DNA from: Lactuca virosa
Taxonomy: Eukaryota > Streptophyta > Magnoliopsida > Asterales > Asteraceae
Direction of reading: 5' to 3'
Assembly: GCA_928212115.1 (NCBI GenBank)
Contig: CAKMRJ010001112.1
Span: 407,790,159-407,854,158, forward strand
DNA: 64,000 bases
The first letter of the stretch is position 1, and each line of letters begins with the position of its first letter. Under the pieces are notes generated by a model. That model was not told the DNA's origin. It made no database searches and was given only the letters and a program-made list of their open reading frames with translations. Below, one piece after another: positions 21,730 to 34,097 of the stretch. The translations under genes were made by a program, and so were the position numbers.

Positions 21730-22589
21730 TGTTGAGTGTTTGAGAGCTTGAAGAACAGAATGCAATGATGGTTTTTAGGAAGAAGATAGATAAAGCGTAA
21801 AGTGGGAACAATTGACATTCGAAAACCATTTATAGGTTGGGTATTCCGGGTCTGGTCAAAAGAAAAGCAATGATGACACCCAAAAGTGGAATGGGTTGCA
21901 TTTAATGTGTTGTCGAAAATAGTATCCTTAAAAACTGTAAATTCAAAAGATGGGACGTCTATTCGTGCCAAAGAAGAAAACCGTCGTTTCATTTATAGAG
22001 TTAAAAAGCACTTTACCGGAACGTGTGTCAAAGCACGTTTATTGAGAATTAAAGGAATATCATCAAGAAAAATTACCGTTAATATAAATAAGAAAACATT
22101 TCAGAATTAAAAAAACTTGAATGAAAACCTTTAAAATTCTTTGTACAACTGAGAATCTCGGAACAAGTAGATTCTGAGACGAGATGTCATAAGATATTTT
22201 AGAAAGTATATTAACACATCATTAGGACATGATATAGAGTTCAAGATGGCACAATCTCAGCTGAATACCAGAGGTAAAAAATTCATGAAGGTTGTAGAGG
22301 ACAATTTTCAACAGATTTAGATTCCGAGACATGAAGGATTAAAGCTTGGACAAGGATAAGAGATGAACGCACATTCCCGTTTCGGATTCAAATTCTAAGG
22401 TGAACTTCACAACACTTGATTTGAAATAAATTCCGAGGTGAGATCAATGCAAAAACACCAATGTAACTATATTGGTCAGGAGCTTCAAAAGATGAGGAAA
22501 GTTGTACAACTTAAAAGTAGAAGAAGAGGTTAGACAACAAGACACGTAAAATGATCCTATATTTTCCGAGAGGAAATGATTCCGAGGAG
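21730..22589. other. Spacer between RNase H and third ORF in the Sirevirus
   Basis: About 860 bp with no domain recognised on the minus strand. It would be the leader of the downstream ORF. No internal PPT was seen. Confidence 0.5.
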
Positions 22590-24330
22590 AAATGAATTTG
22601 ACTTCGAAATTATTTGACTTTATGATGTTTCCATCGGAGAGTACAAGTCTCTTGAAAGAATTAAGGATCAGGCATCATTATACCCATTTTGTTCAGAAAC
22701 CCATTAAATTTGGTTTCGTCAAATGCCTTAGTAAAGAAATCGGCAATTCCATTGTTAGATGGAACAAAAATAAGGTTGATGTTTCGTTTTAAAACATGAT
22801 ATTTAATGAAATGGTACTGAATATCGATGTGCTTCGTCATGGAGTGTTTAATTAGATTGTGAGAAGTCGCAATGACACTTTGAGAGTCACAATAGATTAG
22901 AATTTGTTGAAATCGATAACCATAGTCCCAAAACCTGAGATTTCATCCAAAGAACTTGCGAAGTGTAGCTTGCATCAGCAGTGTATTCTGCTTTGGCTGT
23001 TGAGAGAGCAATACAGTTCCGTTTCTTAGATGACTAGCTAACCAATCTTCCACCCAAAGATTGACAACCTCCTGAGGTGCTTTTTCTATCCAGTTGAACA
23101 CCTCCATAGTTTGAATCAGAGTATGCCTAAAGAAGGAAACTTTCATTGGCTAGATACCAAATTCTAAGGCTCTTTGTTCCTTTGAGATATTGGAATATTT
23201 GGTTGACAGCCAAAAGATGAGACATCTTCGGATTGACTTGAAATCTGGCACATAGGCATGTTGAGAACATGACTTCCGGACGACTTGCGGTAAGGTAGAG
23301 TAGTGATCCAATCATTCCCCTGTACTTATTTTGATCAACAACAACACTTGATGGGTCCGAGAAGATATTGTGTCTGAAACCCGTAGGAAGCTTTGCAGAG
23401 GCACATTTGTCCATTGAATACTTTTTCAGAAGTTATGAAATGTATTTCTCCTGGTTAAAAAAGATTCCTCTGTTGGTTTTCTTGACTTGGAGTCTAAGGA
23501 AGAAACTTAATTCACGATTCATGCTCATTTGGATTCGACTAACCATTAACTTTGCGATATCAGCAACCATCGTTGAATCCATGGATCCAAAAATGATGTT
23601 GTCAACATAAATTTGGACTAACATGAGATGGTTTCCATTTGATCTTTGGAATAGGGTAGGATCAAGAATTCCTCTTTGAAAACTGGAATGCTTAATAAAA
23701 TCAGTGAGAGTCTCTTACCAGGCGCGTGGAGCTTGCTTAAGGCCATACATAGCTTTTTGGAGTTTCTAACAATAATTCGGATAAGAAGGATTGATAAAAC
23801 CAGGGGCTGTTAGAGATACACTTCAGTATCCAGTTCCCCATTGAGAAAGACACTTTTAATGTCCATTTGGTAAACCTTAAAGCCTTTGTGAGCTGCATAA
23901 GCAAGAAAGATTCGGATGGCTTCAAGAAGAGCAACAGGAGCAAAAGTCTCATCGTAATCAAGTCCTTCATTCTGAGTTAATCCTTTGGCCACCAATATTG
24001 CTTTGTTTCTGATAATAATTATGGCGTCATCTAGCTTGTTTCGGAAGTCCCATCTTGTGCCGACAATAAGATGATCCCGAGGAGGAGGGACGAGAGACCA
24101 TACTTCATTTCTATCAAAATTTGCTAATTCTTCTTGTATTGTTGTAATCTAGTCAGCATGTTCTAATGCTTCCTTGATGGATTTTGGTTTAACAATTGAG
24201 ATAAATGCCGAGAAGTGGCATTCTTTTTGGAAATTAATAGCAGAACGACTTTGAATACCAGTGTTGATATTTCCGATGACTTGATTTGGAGGACGATCCT
24301 TTGTCCATATGTGTAATCTCAGAAGTTCTT
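22590..24330 (-). pseudogene. Sirevirus reverse transcriptase and RNase H (broken)
   Basis: Minus-strand order: QEELANFDRNEVWSLVPPP at about 24150-24090; LVAKGLTQNEGLDYDETFAP (about 23995-23930); VYQMDIKSVFLNGELDTEVY; then, in another frame near 23620, VQIYVDNIIFGS. There the catalytic YVDD pair has become YVDN. QVKKTNRGIFFNQEKYIS and SLLYLTASRPEVMFS follow. RNase H is recognisable from SDSNYGGVQLDRKSTSGGCQ (about 23120-23060) on. At least six frame changes or stops. The enzyme would synthesise element DNA in the virus-like particle; this copy lacks the catalytic Asp. Confidence 0.87.
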
Positions 24331-24598
24331 GTGCATCCGATGATCCGACATCAACAATGGGGCTGTGTTGCTTCCCCTGAACAGTTTGAATTTGAGGATG
24401 ATGCCCCCCTGAAGTTCTGAACCGGATATGTCGACATCGTCTTCATTTGGAAAGTCAAAGAAGTTAGCATCGTCTTTGGTGTTGTTCGGAATAGGATCAA
24501 ATTCAGCGAATTGATCTGTTGCATCTTGAAATCCATCCATATTTGATTCTAGTGATGGATGACCATGATGGGTTTTGAGAACTACATCATTCCTATGG

Positions 24599-25345
24599 TG
24601 CACATGCAACCCTAATGCTTTAGATCTAGGTTTTTCTCAAGTTATACATGAAATATTAATCATCCAAAGCATGAACCCTAACTAGCATACAATTTTTGAG
24701 ATTTATAACATAAAAACAAGTTAGAAGAATACCTTTTCTTTGTAGCTTGTAGATCTAGACCTTCAAGAGCTTAGTGCCTCAATTGTTGCACCTCTAGTCA
24801 GTCACAAACACCAAGTAGCAATTGGAAGAATATGAGAGAGGTTAGTATGCTCTAAAAATCGACTAGGGTTTCCTCTAAGGATCAAGTGGCCGATTTTAGG
24901 GATCCTAGGGGTTCCTTATATAGCTGAGCTGCTAGGGTTTCTGACTGGAACTCTAATTCTTTGCTTAAGCCTTAAGCAACCCAGTAGATCCTTCCAGAAG
25001 CCCCCTGTGGAAGAAATCTATGTGGGCTACACATAGAATTTCGTCCATCCCTTCTTAGGGATCCTCAAGCCTAACATGCAACTATCATATAATTGCAAAA
25101 TCAGTCCCAGTAATTTAATCAGTCTCTTTTGATCACCTAATTAATTTCTGATCAATACTAATTAATTAATATGATTTCTTAATTAATTTATTTTTCTTAT
25201 AATATATTAATAAATCATAGTTAACCTCTTTCTCCATAATTCATCCTATCAAATTTCTATGGTGAAGGCAACCCAAAAGGACCATGCTACTATTGGGTCA
25301 AGTACATATCGATTATAGTTATGGGCTTAGACACCTAATCCAACA
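24599..25345 (-). mobile_element. Foreign LTR (probably a solo LTR) inside Sirevirus pol
   Basis: 747 bp separate the integrase C-terminal tail from the connector to RT, where no spacer is expected. In minus orientation it begins TGTTGGATTAGGTGTCTAAG and ends GCATGTGCA. It has a TATA box (CTATATAAGG, about 24914-24923) and no coding capacity. TG...CA ends and promoter fit an LTR. Flanks (TATGG and GACCA) do not form a target duplication, so the end points may be off by a few bases or the site is rearranged. Confidence 0.7.
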
Positions 25346-26950
25346 GACCATTCTCCCCCTCAACCTGAGAAGATTAAAATAGTTCGGAATCAAATGGAGG
25401 AAAGGTAGGGGTCAGTCCAGAAATGTTTTGAGAAATTGGAGCTACAGTTGATGAGGACGGTCATGATCGAGATTCCGAGTCAGGAGCAGTTTCTAAAGGT
25501 CCGAACAGGCTTTCGAAGTCGACTTCATAGATGATTTGGGAATTCGAAGATCTTGGTGATGGAGCATCGGACTCCATGGTGAGAGTTGTAACATGAGTTG
25601 GGCCAGAATTCCGAACAAAGTTGTCATCAAAAGTGGCATCAAATCTTTCTTCAAGTACACGAGTTCGACGATTCAGAACTCTATAGGCTTTGGATTTGGC
25701 TGAGTATCCCAAAAATATTGCTTCATCAGCTTTGGTTTGAAACTTGGTGAGTTGATCACGGTTGTTTTTTATAAAGCATCTACATCCAAAAACATGTAGA
25801 AACAAGATACTCGTCTTGCAACCATTCATGACTCATTATGTTGAGACGTCGATTAATGATGCTTCGGTTTTGAGTGAAGCAGGCAGTGGACACAACTTCC
25901 GCCTAGAGATAGAGAGGTAGATTAGTAAAGTTTAGCATTTATTGAGCGGTTTCAACGAGAGTTCGGTTTCTTCTTTCAACCATATCGTTTTGTTGAGGAG
26001 TGTAGGCAGCAAAGAAATTGCATTTGATGCCTTTGTCGGAGAGGAATTTCCCAATGGTGACATTGGTGAATTCCAAGCCATTGTCATTTTGGATTCTTCT
26101 AACAGGAAGTTTGACAAGAACTTCAATTCCTTTAATGAATTTAATACGTTCTGAGGCTGTTTCAGATTTTAGCCTAAGGAAAAAGACCCAGGTAAAGCAT
26201 CTACATCCAAAAACATGTAGAAACAAGATACTCGTCTTGCAACCATTCATGACTCATTATGTTGAGACGTCGATTAATGATGCTTCGGTTTTGAGTGAAG
26301 CAGGCAGTGGACACAACTTCCGCCTAGAGATAGAGAGGTAGATTAGTAAATTTCAGGATTTATTGAGCGGTTTCAACGAGAGTTCGGTTTCTTCTTTCAA
26401 CCATATCGTTTTGTTGAGGAGTGTAGGCAGCAAAGAAATTGCATTTGATGCCTTTGTCGGAGAGGAATTTCCCAATGGTGACATTGGTGAATTCCAAGCC
26501 ATTGTCATTTTGGATTCTTCTAACAGGAAGTTTGACAAGAACTTCAATTCCTTTAATGAATTTAATACGTTCTGAGGCTGTTTCAGATTTTAGCCTAAGG
26601 AAAAAGACCCAGGTAAACCTTGTGCAGTCATCAACAATCACAAAAATGTACATTTTGTGATGCACAGTTTCTACCGTGGAGGGTCCACAAAGATCAATAT
26701 GTAGAAGTTCTAATGGTTCCTAAATTGAATTTTCAATGATTACAGGATGACCTTTCTTGGATTTCTTCCCACATTCACATGCAGCACAGAGATGACTGTT
26801 TTCGAACTTGAGGAGTGGCAGACCTCAGACCATTTTACCGGAAACAAGATCATTCATATATCGGAAGTTTAAATGAGCGAGCCTCTAATTACCTAACAAA
26901 CTAACTTCAGGAATGGTCTTTGAGAGAAGACAAAATTGGGGCTTTCCGAT
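25346..26950 (-). pseudogene. Sirevirus integrase (broken, part duplicated)
   Basis: From about 26840 downwards on the minus strand: the zinc-binding CxxC part (HLCAACECGKKSKKGH), then FVIVDDCTRFTWVFFLRLKS, VRRIQNDNGLEFTN and QQNDMVERRNRTL. The catalytic D, D and E are all present. The C-terminal part (25829-25461) has the usual HVFGCRCFIKNNRDQLTKF and FLGYSAKSKAYRVLN. A stop (EPLELL preceded by a TAG/TAA near 26720) and a 421-bp tandem duplication that repeats the DDE core break the frame. It would insert element DNA into chromosomes. Confidence 0.87.
25773..26614. repeat. 421-bp tandem duplication in integrase
   Basis: 25773-26193 and 26194-26614 are nearly identical; the only differences I saw are a few bases around 25928-25935 versus 26349-26356. 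Both borders share TAAA (TATAAAGC, GGTAAAGC, GGTAAACC), a microhomology signature. Confidence 0.93.
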
Positions 26951-27239
26951 GATCATGTTGATGTCTAATGGATACATGTTTTCTTTCGATTGGATTTGAT
27001 TAGACATTCTTTCCGATCTTCTGTCATGACGTAGCTATGCTTTTGCAGAACTCAACTCTTCAGTTTGCATCAGTGAGTTGAGCTACACTAATCAGGTTGT
27101 GTTTTAGGTCAGCTACATATGCCACATTGGAGACAGAAAAATTATCGTTGGTGAGGATACCATAACCTCTTGTTTGCGAATTTGAGTTGTTGCCATACGT
27201 CACGTAACTAGCATTTGGAGCGAGTTTGAGATCACGCAG

Positions 27240-28540
27240 AAAGTCTTTCTACCCCGTCATGTGCATGCATCAAGCACTATCAATATACCATATTGTATCT
27301 TGTTTGGAAGCACATAGTGCCTAAAAAATTAGTGGGTGTTGGAGCTTTTAGTCTCTGATTTAGGTTTAGGGACTTTGGCACTGGCTTTGGAGTTAGATTG
27401 TGACTTTTGAACAACTGGTGTCTTAGAGGGTTTGTTCTGAGAAACTTTGGGAAATAAGCAGAATGCCATGGTATTTTCATTAATCCAAAAATCGTATTCA
27501 ACCGAAGGTTGTTTGGACACTGTGTTGTTTTGAGATGTTGTAGGAATCACTATGTCGAAAGAAGTTACAAATGCATTTTCAACCTTTCTTACTTTCCACT
27601 CAAATTTTTGTTTTGAATCTTTTGAGGATTTCTCAACAATAGTGTTCTTACCAACTCATTCTTTGCTTGCTGCTTGTGATGGCACATTCAGTTTTAGGAA
27701 TGGTTGTGGTTTGAAAATAGTACCATCAGATTTACCAATAAATACAGAAGAAATTGTCCAAGGAGATTCAGTTTTCACGGAATTAGTCTCAACAGTAACC
27801 TTTTTCGGATTAGGATTGACAAACTTGTATTGAGCAATCAGACTAGGAGAATTTGATGGCCATTTAAGAATATTAACATGCGCAAAGGTATTGTGGTTCC
27901 TAGTGATTGGGCTAACTATCCAAGACGCTTTATTTTTAGATCTCTCAATGAGTTTGGAATCTTGCGTTGACCTAATTTCTTTCTTAAGGGCATTTTTGGC
28001 TTTGATCTTAGGGTTGACAATGTCTTTCTTGTTTAACCAAGGTTTATTCTAAGATTGTAATGATGACATGGAAGTTTGTCCAGATGATGGATCGTCAAAC
28101 TTAGGCTTAATTGGCACTAGAGTTGTTTTCGAGATCACTTCATAATTATAGATACACGAGTCAAATGAATCATCACATATAATTTCTTCGTAACCGTCAC
28201 TATATAATGATGCCCAAACAAAGTCTAATTTATCAGAGTCATGTCTAGTTGTCTCGGAAATTATTTACTCAACAACACAATTGTTCGGAGGACCGAAGTT
28301 CGGAATTTGAACTCCAGTACAGATGATGTTAGGGAATGAATCCGAAGAGTAATTTAGGTCCAGGGGTATTAGAGGCGGAAGAGGAATGGAATCGGGACAT
28401 TTGACAACTATAGGTTGGAACTCAGGAATCAGAGATTGGAACTGGTCTGAAGTCTCAGGAAGGGACAACAATGGTGAGACAGGGGTATCCGAATGCTTGC
28501 GGGTCGGACGTCTCACATAAAAGTTAGATTTTTTTAACTA
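27240..28540 (-). pseudogene. Sirevirus protease and preceding Lys/Ser-rich linker (broken)
   Basis: At about 27293-27270 the minus strand gives IWYIDSA, then a stop where Cys is usual, then CMHMTG. DSA is the active-site triplet of an aspartic protease. Upstream is a long low-complexity linker (27330-27550: KSQSNSKASAKVPKPKSETK) and a Pro/Ser-rich region (28516-28265). These are typical of the extended Sirevirus segment between the zinc knuckle and protease. Stops and frame changes interrupt it. Confidence 0.75.
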
Positions 28541-28543
28541 ATT

Positions 28544-29190
28544 CTAGGGATGAACAATTGGTTTCGGAAACTCGCTTCCGAGGCTTGGTGCTTTGGACCA
28601 TGGGTGACAAATATTATGAGTCACCCGTTCGTTTGCTTCAAGAATATCTATTGAATGATGTAAAGCATCAATTTTGGCATTGAGAAGTTTGTTATCAGAA
28701 AATAAAACATTTCTTTCACAAAAGGTGATTTCACATTTGTCTTTTAAAATGATATATTCATCTTGAGACATTACAAGCTCTCTTTCTAGTGATTCTATCT
28801 TAACCTTTCGATCTTCAAAGCATAATCTAAGGCGACTCGATTCACTCTCCAGCTTCTCACTTACTTCTATTGCAGACTCATAGGCTTTATGGATGATGGT
28901 CATATTTGATTGGATCTGGGTTAGATATGGTTCACAAAGATATAAATCAAAATTATTTTCAGTCATCATAGATCTTACCTGCTGAACGATGCCTTCTGCC
29001 TGGTGGATCATTGGTTGCCAAGTAGCAAAATTGCGGCTCAACATCTACATCGTCTCCTTCTAAGCCTGATGACCAATAGCCTTCATTACATTCGATCCAC
29101 TGTCTTGCCATAAGACACATATTCCTTCTATTACTCACTTCATCCTCATCTCCAGAAGACCAATATCCTTAAACATTTCTTGACACAATA
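28544..29190 (-). pseudogene. Sirevirus Gag-Pol linker with coiled coil
   Basis: A 166-codon open segment (29044-28544) has a strong heptad pattern from residue 50 to 140 (KLESESSRLRLCFEDRKVKI and following) with no catalytic motif. It lies between the zinc knuckle (about 29330) and protease (about 27290) in the same direction. Such coiled coils are found in Sirevirus Gag-Pol. The stretch on to 29190 has several stops. Confidence 0.6.
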
Positions 29191-30453
29191 GTAACAAAAG
29201 CTTTCGCACTTGCTGCCAGCTCTTGGGCTCTGCGAGCATAGTATGCAGAATCCTTAACCTTTGGTTTTGCGAGTGGTTTCAGCCAACCGGCCTTTGGCAA
29301 AATGGTTACCATGTCCACACTTATGACAAACTATCTTGGGTTTGTCTAACTTCGAAATTTCACGGGATTATGAGGGATGACTTGATGAGGAGATGTTGGG
29401 TTTGTAAGCAGGTGGGTTCTCTGAAGGTTTAGGAAATAGTTGAGGATTATTTTGATGAGGGGTTTGGAATCGGTTTTGATAAGGTTTATGACTAGAATTC
29501 CATGGATGCTTGTATTTCATGGACAATAGAGCAAACTCCTATTGAAAGAAAAGTTCGGACTCAGCTAGATCGAGATCATGATTTTCTGAATGGTTCGGAA
29601 TAGGTGGAGTATCTGAAGTAGGGAATGTTGGTTGAACAGGTGGAACATGTGGGATAGTTCCGAATGGATCTGACACAGATGGGTTCGGAATAAGTGGTTT
29701 AACACAACTAACCAACGTAAGAGGACCTCCTGACAGTTCTCTTAACGTTTGTGCAACGTTAGATTTGTGGCCTCGTAGTTCTTAAAAGAGTTGATAAAGC
29801 TTCAACTTTTTCAGAGATCCATTACACTGAAGACGTGACTTAACGTTTCCCCAACCGTTTCCGAGGCTATTGATAAACTTCATATTGTACTCAAGAGGAG
29901 TTCTGATTATACAGTGTGCAGTCATGTTGTTTACAACAATTCGATACCTATTTGAAGCCAAGGCTACACATTAACCTGGAGTAGTGGTGAAGGTATCAAA
30001 ATTGTTGATAACCGAAGTCAGACGTTTATCTTTTATATTATCGAAACCTTCGAATAGATCCTGAAGAGTGTCCCAAATCTCTTTTGAAGATTTGCACAAC
30101 TTAATGTGCTCAAAGGGAGACGGAGGAACACCAAACACTAGCTCGCAAAATGGAATCTGGTATGCATGCAATATGTCGATGTCTGTAGCAGTAAGAGGTG
30201 TTGGGCGTTGATCTTCTTGGCCCATGAGAGTTGTAGCAGCATCTCTCACCATTTTTCTGACCGGAACATGAGGACCTTCTTTCACAGACCTCCATATTTC
30301 TTCACCCTTTTCCTTTCCAAGTAAAAATATTTCCATCCTAACTTTCCGGTGATCATACTCTTCAACAACTAGCAATGGGGCACGAGAAAGGCAACCCATG
30401 TTATTTGCTATTTGCATCGGATACATTTGTTGAGTTTGATTAGGAGCAGCCAT
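29191..30453 (-). pseudogene. Sirevirus gag (broken)
   Basis: ATG at 30453, 128 bp after the PBS. It reads MAAPNQTQQMYPMQIANNMG and then a capsid-type region, EYDHRKVRMEIFLLGKEKGE and IWDTLQDLFEGFDNIKDKRL, up to a stop at 29971. After frame changes it continues to a zinc knuckle at about 29330-29290, C-HK-C-GHGN-H-FAKG-R, in which the last Cys of CCHC is Arg. The product would form the particle and bind RNA. Confidence 0.85.
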
Positions 30454-30580
30454 TGAAGTTAAAGTATTAGATAAGAATTGGTATATAGAAGAAATTTTAT
30501 CCTAAACACAGAAATGATTAAGATACCAAGGTAATCTCAGATCAACTATAATCAGTTCTTATGGATTCAAAGGAGAACCA

Positions 30581-30597
30581 ATCAAGCTCTGATACCA
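30581..30597 (-). other. Primer-binding site of the Sirevirus (iMet type)
   Basis: The minus strand reads TGGTATCAGAGCTTGAT one base after the 5' LTR. TGGTATCAGAGC is complementary to the 3' end of plant initiator tRNA-Met. Confidence 0.92.
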
Positions 30598-30598
30598 A

Positions 30599-31193
30599 TG
30601 TTGAGAACAAGATTCAATGCACTGAGAAGGTTTGAAAACTCAAACCATGAATTAACCTTTAAGATCAATGTCTACTTCTAATATATTGGTCCAGTCAAGT
30701 CTGGTAAATCAGTCGAGACTTGAATATAATATTCAACAAAGTATTCAGGAAGTAAAATGAAGTAAGATCGAGTATAATCAAAGTAAAGACGATTTAGAAC
30801 AAGTAGAGTGTAAGTGAAATAAATTTGACTTGTAAGAGATTTGAAATGATGTGAAGAGAATATTTATTACTTATATTCTTGGTACATATTACGTGAAACA
30901 TCTACTCCTTAAATAGTAAAGGAGAGACATGGTACAAACCGAGAAACATTCTAAGGACTAGTTAATGCTAAGTGTTTGACAAATTTGACACTTAAAAGAT
31001 TCGTTGAAATTGTCCTAAGAACTGTTACATCAACTAAAGACAAAAACCATTAAATGCTTGTATAGACTCAAAGTTCGGAATATCTTCATCTCGGATTCAA
31101 AATGACTTCGAAGCTCTTTACATCTCGGTCTTGAATTGACTTCAGATCTGCTTTGGTTCGGATAGCTAGAGGTTCAAATTTCATGCATTAACA
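30599..31193 (-). repeat. Sirevirus 5' LTR
   Basis: 595 bp, partner of 17201-17795. Followed on the right by GTATA, the altered copy of the GTCTA target duplication. Confidence 0.92.
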
Positions 31194-31198
31194 GTATA

Positions 31199-32661
31199 GA
31201 TTCATAATTAATTCAAAGTCTACTGATCTATAGCTGATAAAGGACAACTAGGTAAGATTATATCGGAGATAGAGTCCGTTTGGAATACATAATATACTGT
31301 TTCCAAAGCCCACTTTACACACCTCACTAAATTTAGCCTTGTCATCATCCATGTAAGTAGATCAATCAGTATAACGACTTGGAATCATTGATAAATATTG
31401 TTTATAGGTACATAATAATGATAATGAACTTAAACATAAGTTATACTTACAACACGATAAGCATAACTCAACTTACAAGTGGTTTAGCGAGAAACCAGAC
31501 TTTGCGCGGGTATAACTTCTAAATTGAAAGCTCTATTTCTTGGGGATTTTTGATGCTCTGGAGCTTCACTACTAACCCTTAGAAAGTGCAAGAACAAGGC
31601 CTAGGGACCTTGGGTGGTTTCAGAGATATTGGAATGAAGAAGTGTAAAGAAATGGATGAAATCCGGCCTCTATTTATAGGCTGCCAGGAGCCCAGTACGC
31701 TCTGCGTACTACAAATTATGTTTGGTGTAATGGGTACGCTGGGCGTACATAAGCATTACGCTGGGCGTAATGTGCCACATGTCACCATCTGATCGCAAGT
31801 CGTGGGGAGGAAGGGGTGTGCTAGATCGCGACACGTGTCACATCTCTGTTAATCCGAAAATTAATTATCTTGTAAAGCTCATAACTTTCGCATACAAGCT
31901 TTGTTTTTGACGTTCTTTATATCCACACGTAGATATCAATGGGATCTACAACTTTTATTTAGACTCTGTAAGCTAATTTCGAATTTATTTTTAAAGTTAT
32001 ATTTTAACATGCTTAAGTTAAAGTTCGTTAAAAATTCATAACTTTGTCATCTGACGTCCGTTTCAACTGTCTTTATATCGTTGTGCTCCTATTAACGAGA
32101 TATTCAATTATTATTTAGATTGTTTAGGCTAATAATCGACCGATCTAAAATTCGTTTTCTGAGTTGTGTACTGTTACATTGAATCTTAGAAAAATCATAA
32201 CTTCCTCTAATGAAGTCAGATTTGGACGTTCTCTATATGCATGCTCTCGGTTTAATGACTACTATGACTTTTGTTTAGATCACTAAGGTTAAAAAGTAAT
32301 TTATCTAAAATTTACTTTTTACGATACGCAGAGCCGTGTCGGTTTAATCGTGAAACTTCAACAGGTCATGACTTCTTCGTTATAAGTCGGATTTCAACAT
32401 TCCTTATATCGCTGGAATCCTTTTCATGACTACTTCAACTTTCTTCAAGGATATTAGGTCTAATTATTATTCTATTTTTAGACTCGCATTTTATTCATAT
32501 TTTTATTATATCTTTATTAGCATGTATATTGCACGTAATTTATATGTAAATCACATAATACTCAAATAATTCTTCTGCATTACTTAAAAAATAGGTTACA
32601 ATTGATGACCCTAACTATTACATCATCTTATTAATGTTAAGCAAGAAACGCGGGCGTTATA
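31199..32661 (-). repeat. Chromovirus 3' LTR, inner part
   Basis: Continues the LTR interrupted at 17200, aligning with 38196-39544. It ends CGGGCGTTATA next to the PPT. It includes promoter DNA near 31670 and several palindromic GC-rich words of the form TACGC-TGG-GCGTA. Confidence 0.87.
31666..31684 (-). promoter_or_regulatory. TATA box in the chromovirus LTR
   Basis: The minus strand reads GCAGCCTATAAATAGAGGCC. TATAAATAG is a consensus plant TATA box. The right LTR has a matching but altered AATAAATAG near 38660. Confidence 0.7.
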
Positions 32662-32662
32662 A

Positions 32663-32675
32663 TTCTCCCCCCTTA
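32663..32675 (-). other. Polypurine tract of the chromovirus
   Basis: The minus strand reads TTTAAGGGGGGAGAA directly before the 3' LTR. Confidence 0.85.
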
Positions 32676-32689
32676 AAATGATTCCATTT

Positions 32690-34088
32690 CGGAATCATGC
32701 ATCAGCAAATAGATGTGGGTAGCGACTCATCATGTCACTTTCTGTTTCTCAGTTGAGGTTCGGCCAATTCGAATGTTTCCTTCGTAGTAGCACTATTTCG
32801 ATCATCTTGTGTCACAACTTCTTTGTCTTACGGTCAAAAATTGCTTCGGGCTCTTTGATTAACCTCTTACCTTTATCAATCCTTAACTCCAAAAGTGGAA
32901 TTATATCGGGAACTTTTTCTGTGAACTTCCTTAAATAACACACATGGAAAATGTTATGAATACCGTCCAGTTGTTCTGGTAATTCCAGCTTGTACGCTTG
33001 GATCCCAATCCTCTAGAGAACTTTGAATGGTCCAATAAATCTTGTACTTAGCTTTCCTCTCTTTCCAAATCTTATGAGTCCCTTCCGCAGCGAGACTTTG
33101 AGCAACACCAAATCTCCAACTTTGAAAGTCATTGGTCGTCACTTCTTTTCAGCATAGCTCTTCTGGCGATCTCGAGCTGCTAACATCATTTGTCTAATCA
33201 CCTTTAGCTTTTCAGCAGTTTGATGGACTATTTCGAGACCCATAAACTGCATTTCTCCAGCTTCAAGCCAACAAGACGACGTATGACACTTCTGTCCATA
33301 CAAGTATTTATAAGGTGCTTTTTTATCCTCAAATGGTAACTATTGCTATAGGAAAACTCTACCATGGGTAGATGCTCATCCCACTCACCTTGGAATTCTA
33401 GGGTATATGATCTTAACATATCTTCCATGTTTTGAATTGTCCTTTCGCTCTTATCATCGATCTGCGGATGGTAGGTTGTACTAAAACACAAATTCGTACC
33501 CATTTCCTCTTGTAGACTCTTCCAAAATATTGATGCGAAATGACTGTCACGATCCAACACAATCTTTAAGGGAACACCATGAAGTCTTACTATTTCTTTT
33601 ACGTAGGCATTTGCAAGCTTATCCATAGACCATCTCTCCTTGGCTGCTATGAAGTGTGCACTTTTTGTGAGTCGATCCCCGATTACCCAAATTATGTCAT
33701 GACCGTTCTTCATCCTGGGTACTTTAGTCACAAAATCCAAGGTGATATATTTCCACTTACGCATTGGAACGAGCAAAGGTTCTAAACTCCCATATGGTTT
33801 CTGATGTTGCGCTTTAACTCTTGCACATTTTACACACTCCTCCACATATTTTGCAACATCGAGCTTCATCTTCGGCCACCGGTAGCAAGGTTTCAGATCC
33901 CTATACATCTTAGTGCTGTCGGGATGAATAGAGTACATGGTCTTGTGAGCTTCTTCCATGAGAATTTCTCTCATTCCTCCCATCTTAAGCACCCAAATCC
34001 TGTTTTGGAATACCTTCAACCTTTGGCCGTTCGTACCGAACTCCAATGTTTTTCCTAAACGCTCTTCTTTTCGGTCATTTTTCTCCAA
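32690..34088 (-). pseudogene. gypsy integrase with chromodomain-like C-terminus (broken)
   Basis: Open from 34088 to 33228. It shows the HHCC zinc domain (EEAHKTMYSIHPDSTKMYRD and KYVEECVKCARVKAQHQK), then the catalytic core with WVIGDRLTKSAHF, VLDRDSHFASIFW and YHPQIDDKSERTI giving D, D and E. After a frame change, 33150-32960 gives the GPF-type module (LSTRFIGPFKVL...HNIFHVCYLRK). 32900-32700 gives a chromodomain-like end (IFDRKTKKLW...SRYPHLL) with a stop at the usual TWE motif. Chromodomains guide insertion to particular chromatin. Several stops make it inactive. Confidence 0.86.
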
Positions 34089-34097
34089 AGCTCATTC

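Larger units (their letters stand above)
17201..31193 (-). mobile_element. Ty1/copia Sirevirus-like element, 14 kb, with third ORF
   Basis: LTRs of 595 bp at 17201-17795 and 30599-31193 (about 45 differences by eye, about 7.5%). Flanks GTCTA (17196-17200) and GTATA (31194-31198) are the target duplication with one change. The undisturbed paralogous site near 38187 reads ATTAGTCTAGATTCAT, confirming GTCTA as target. On the minus strand: PBS (iMet type), gag with zinc knuckle, long coiled-coil/Lys-rich linker, protease, integrase, RT, RNase H, then a ~4 kb extra ORF, PPT and LTR. Integrase before RT is the copia order. The large size, extended gag-protease linker and downstream ORF are Sirevirus traits. 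Many stops make it non-functional. Confidence 0.9.

Noticed and set aside
25942..26660. Plus-strand frames repeated twice across the integrase
   Set aside because: They are antisense shadows of the integrase duplication.
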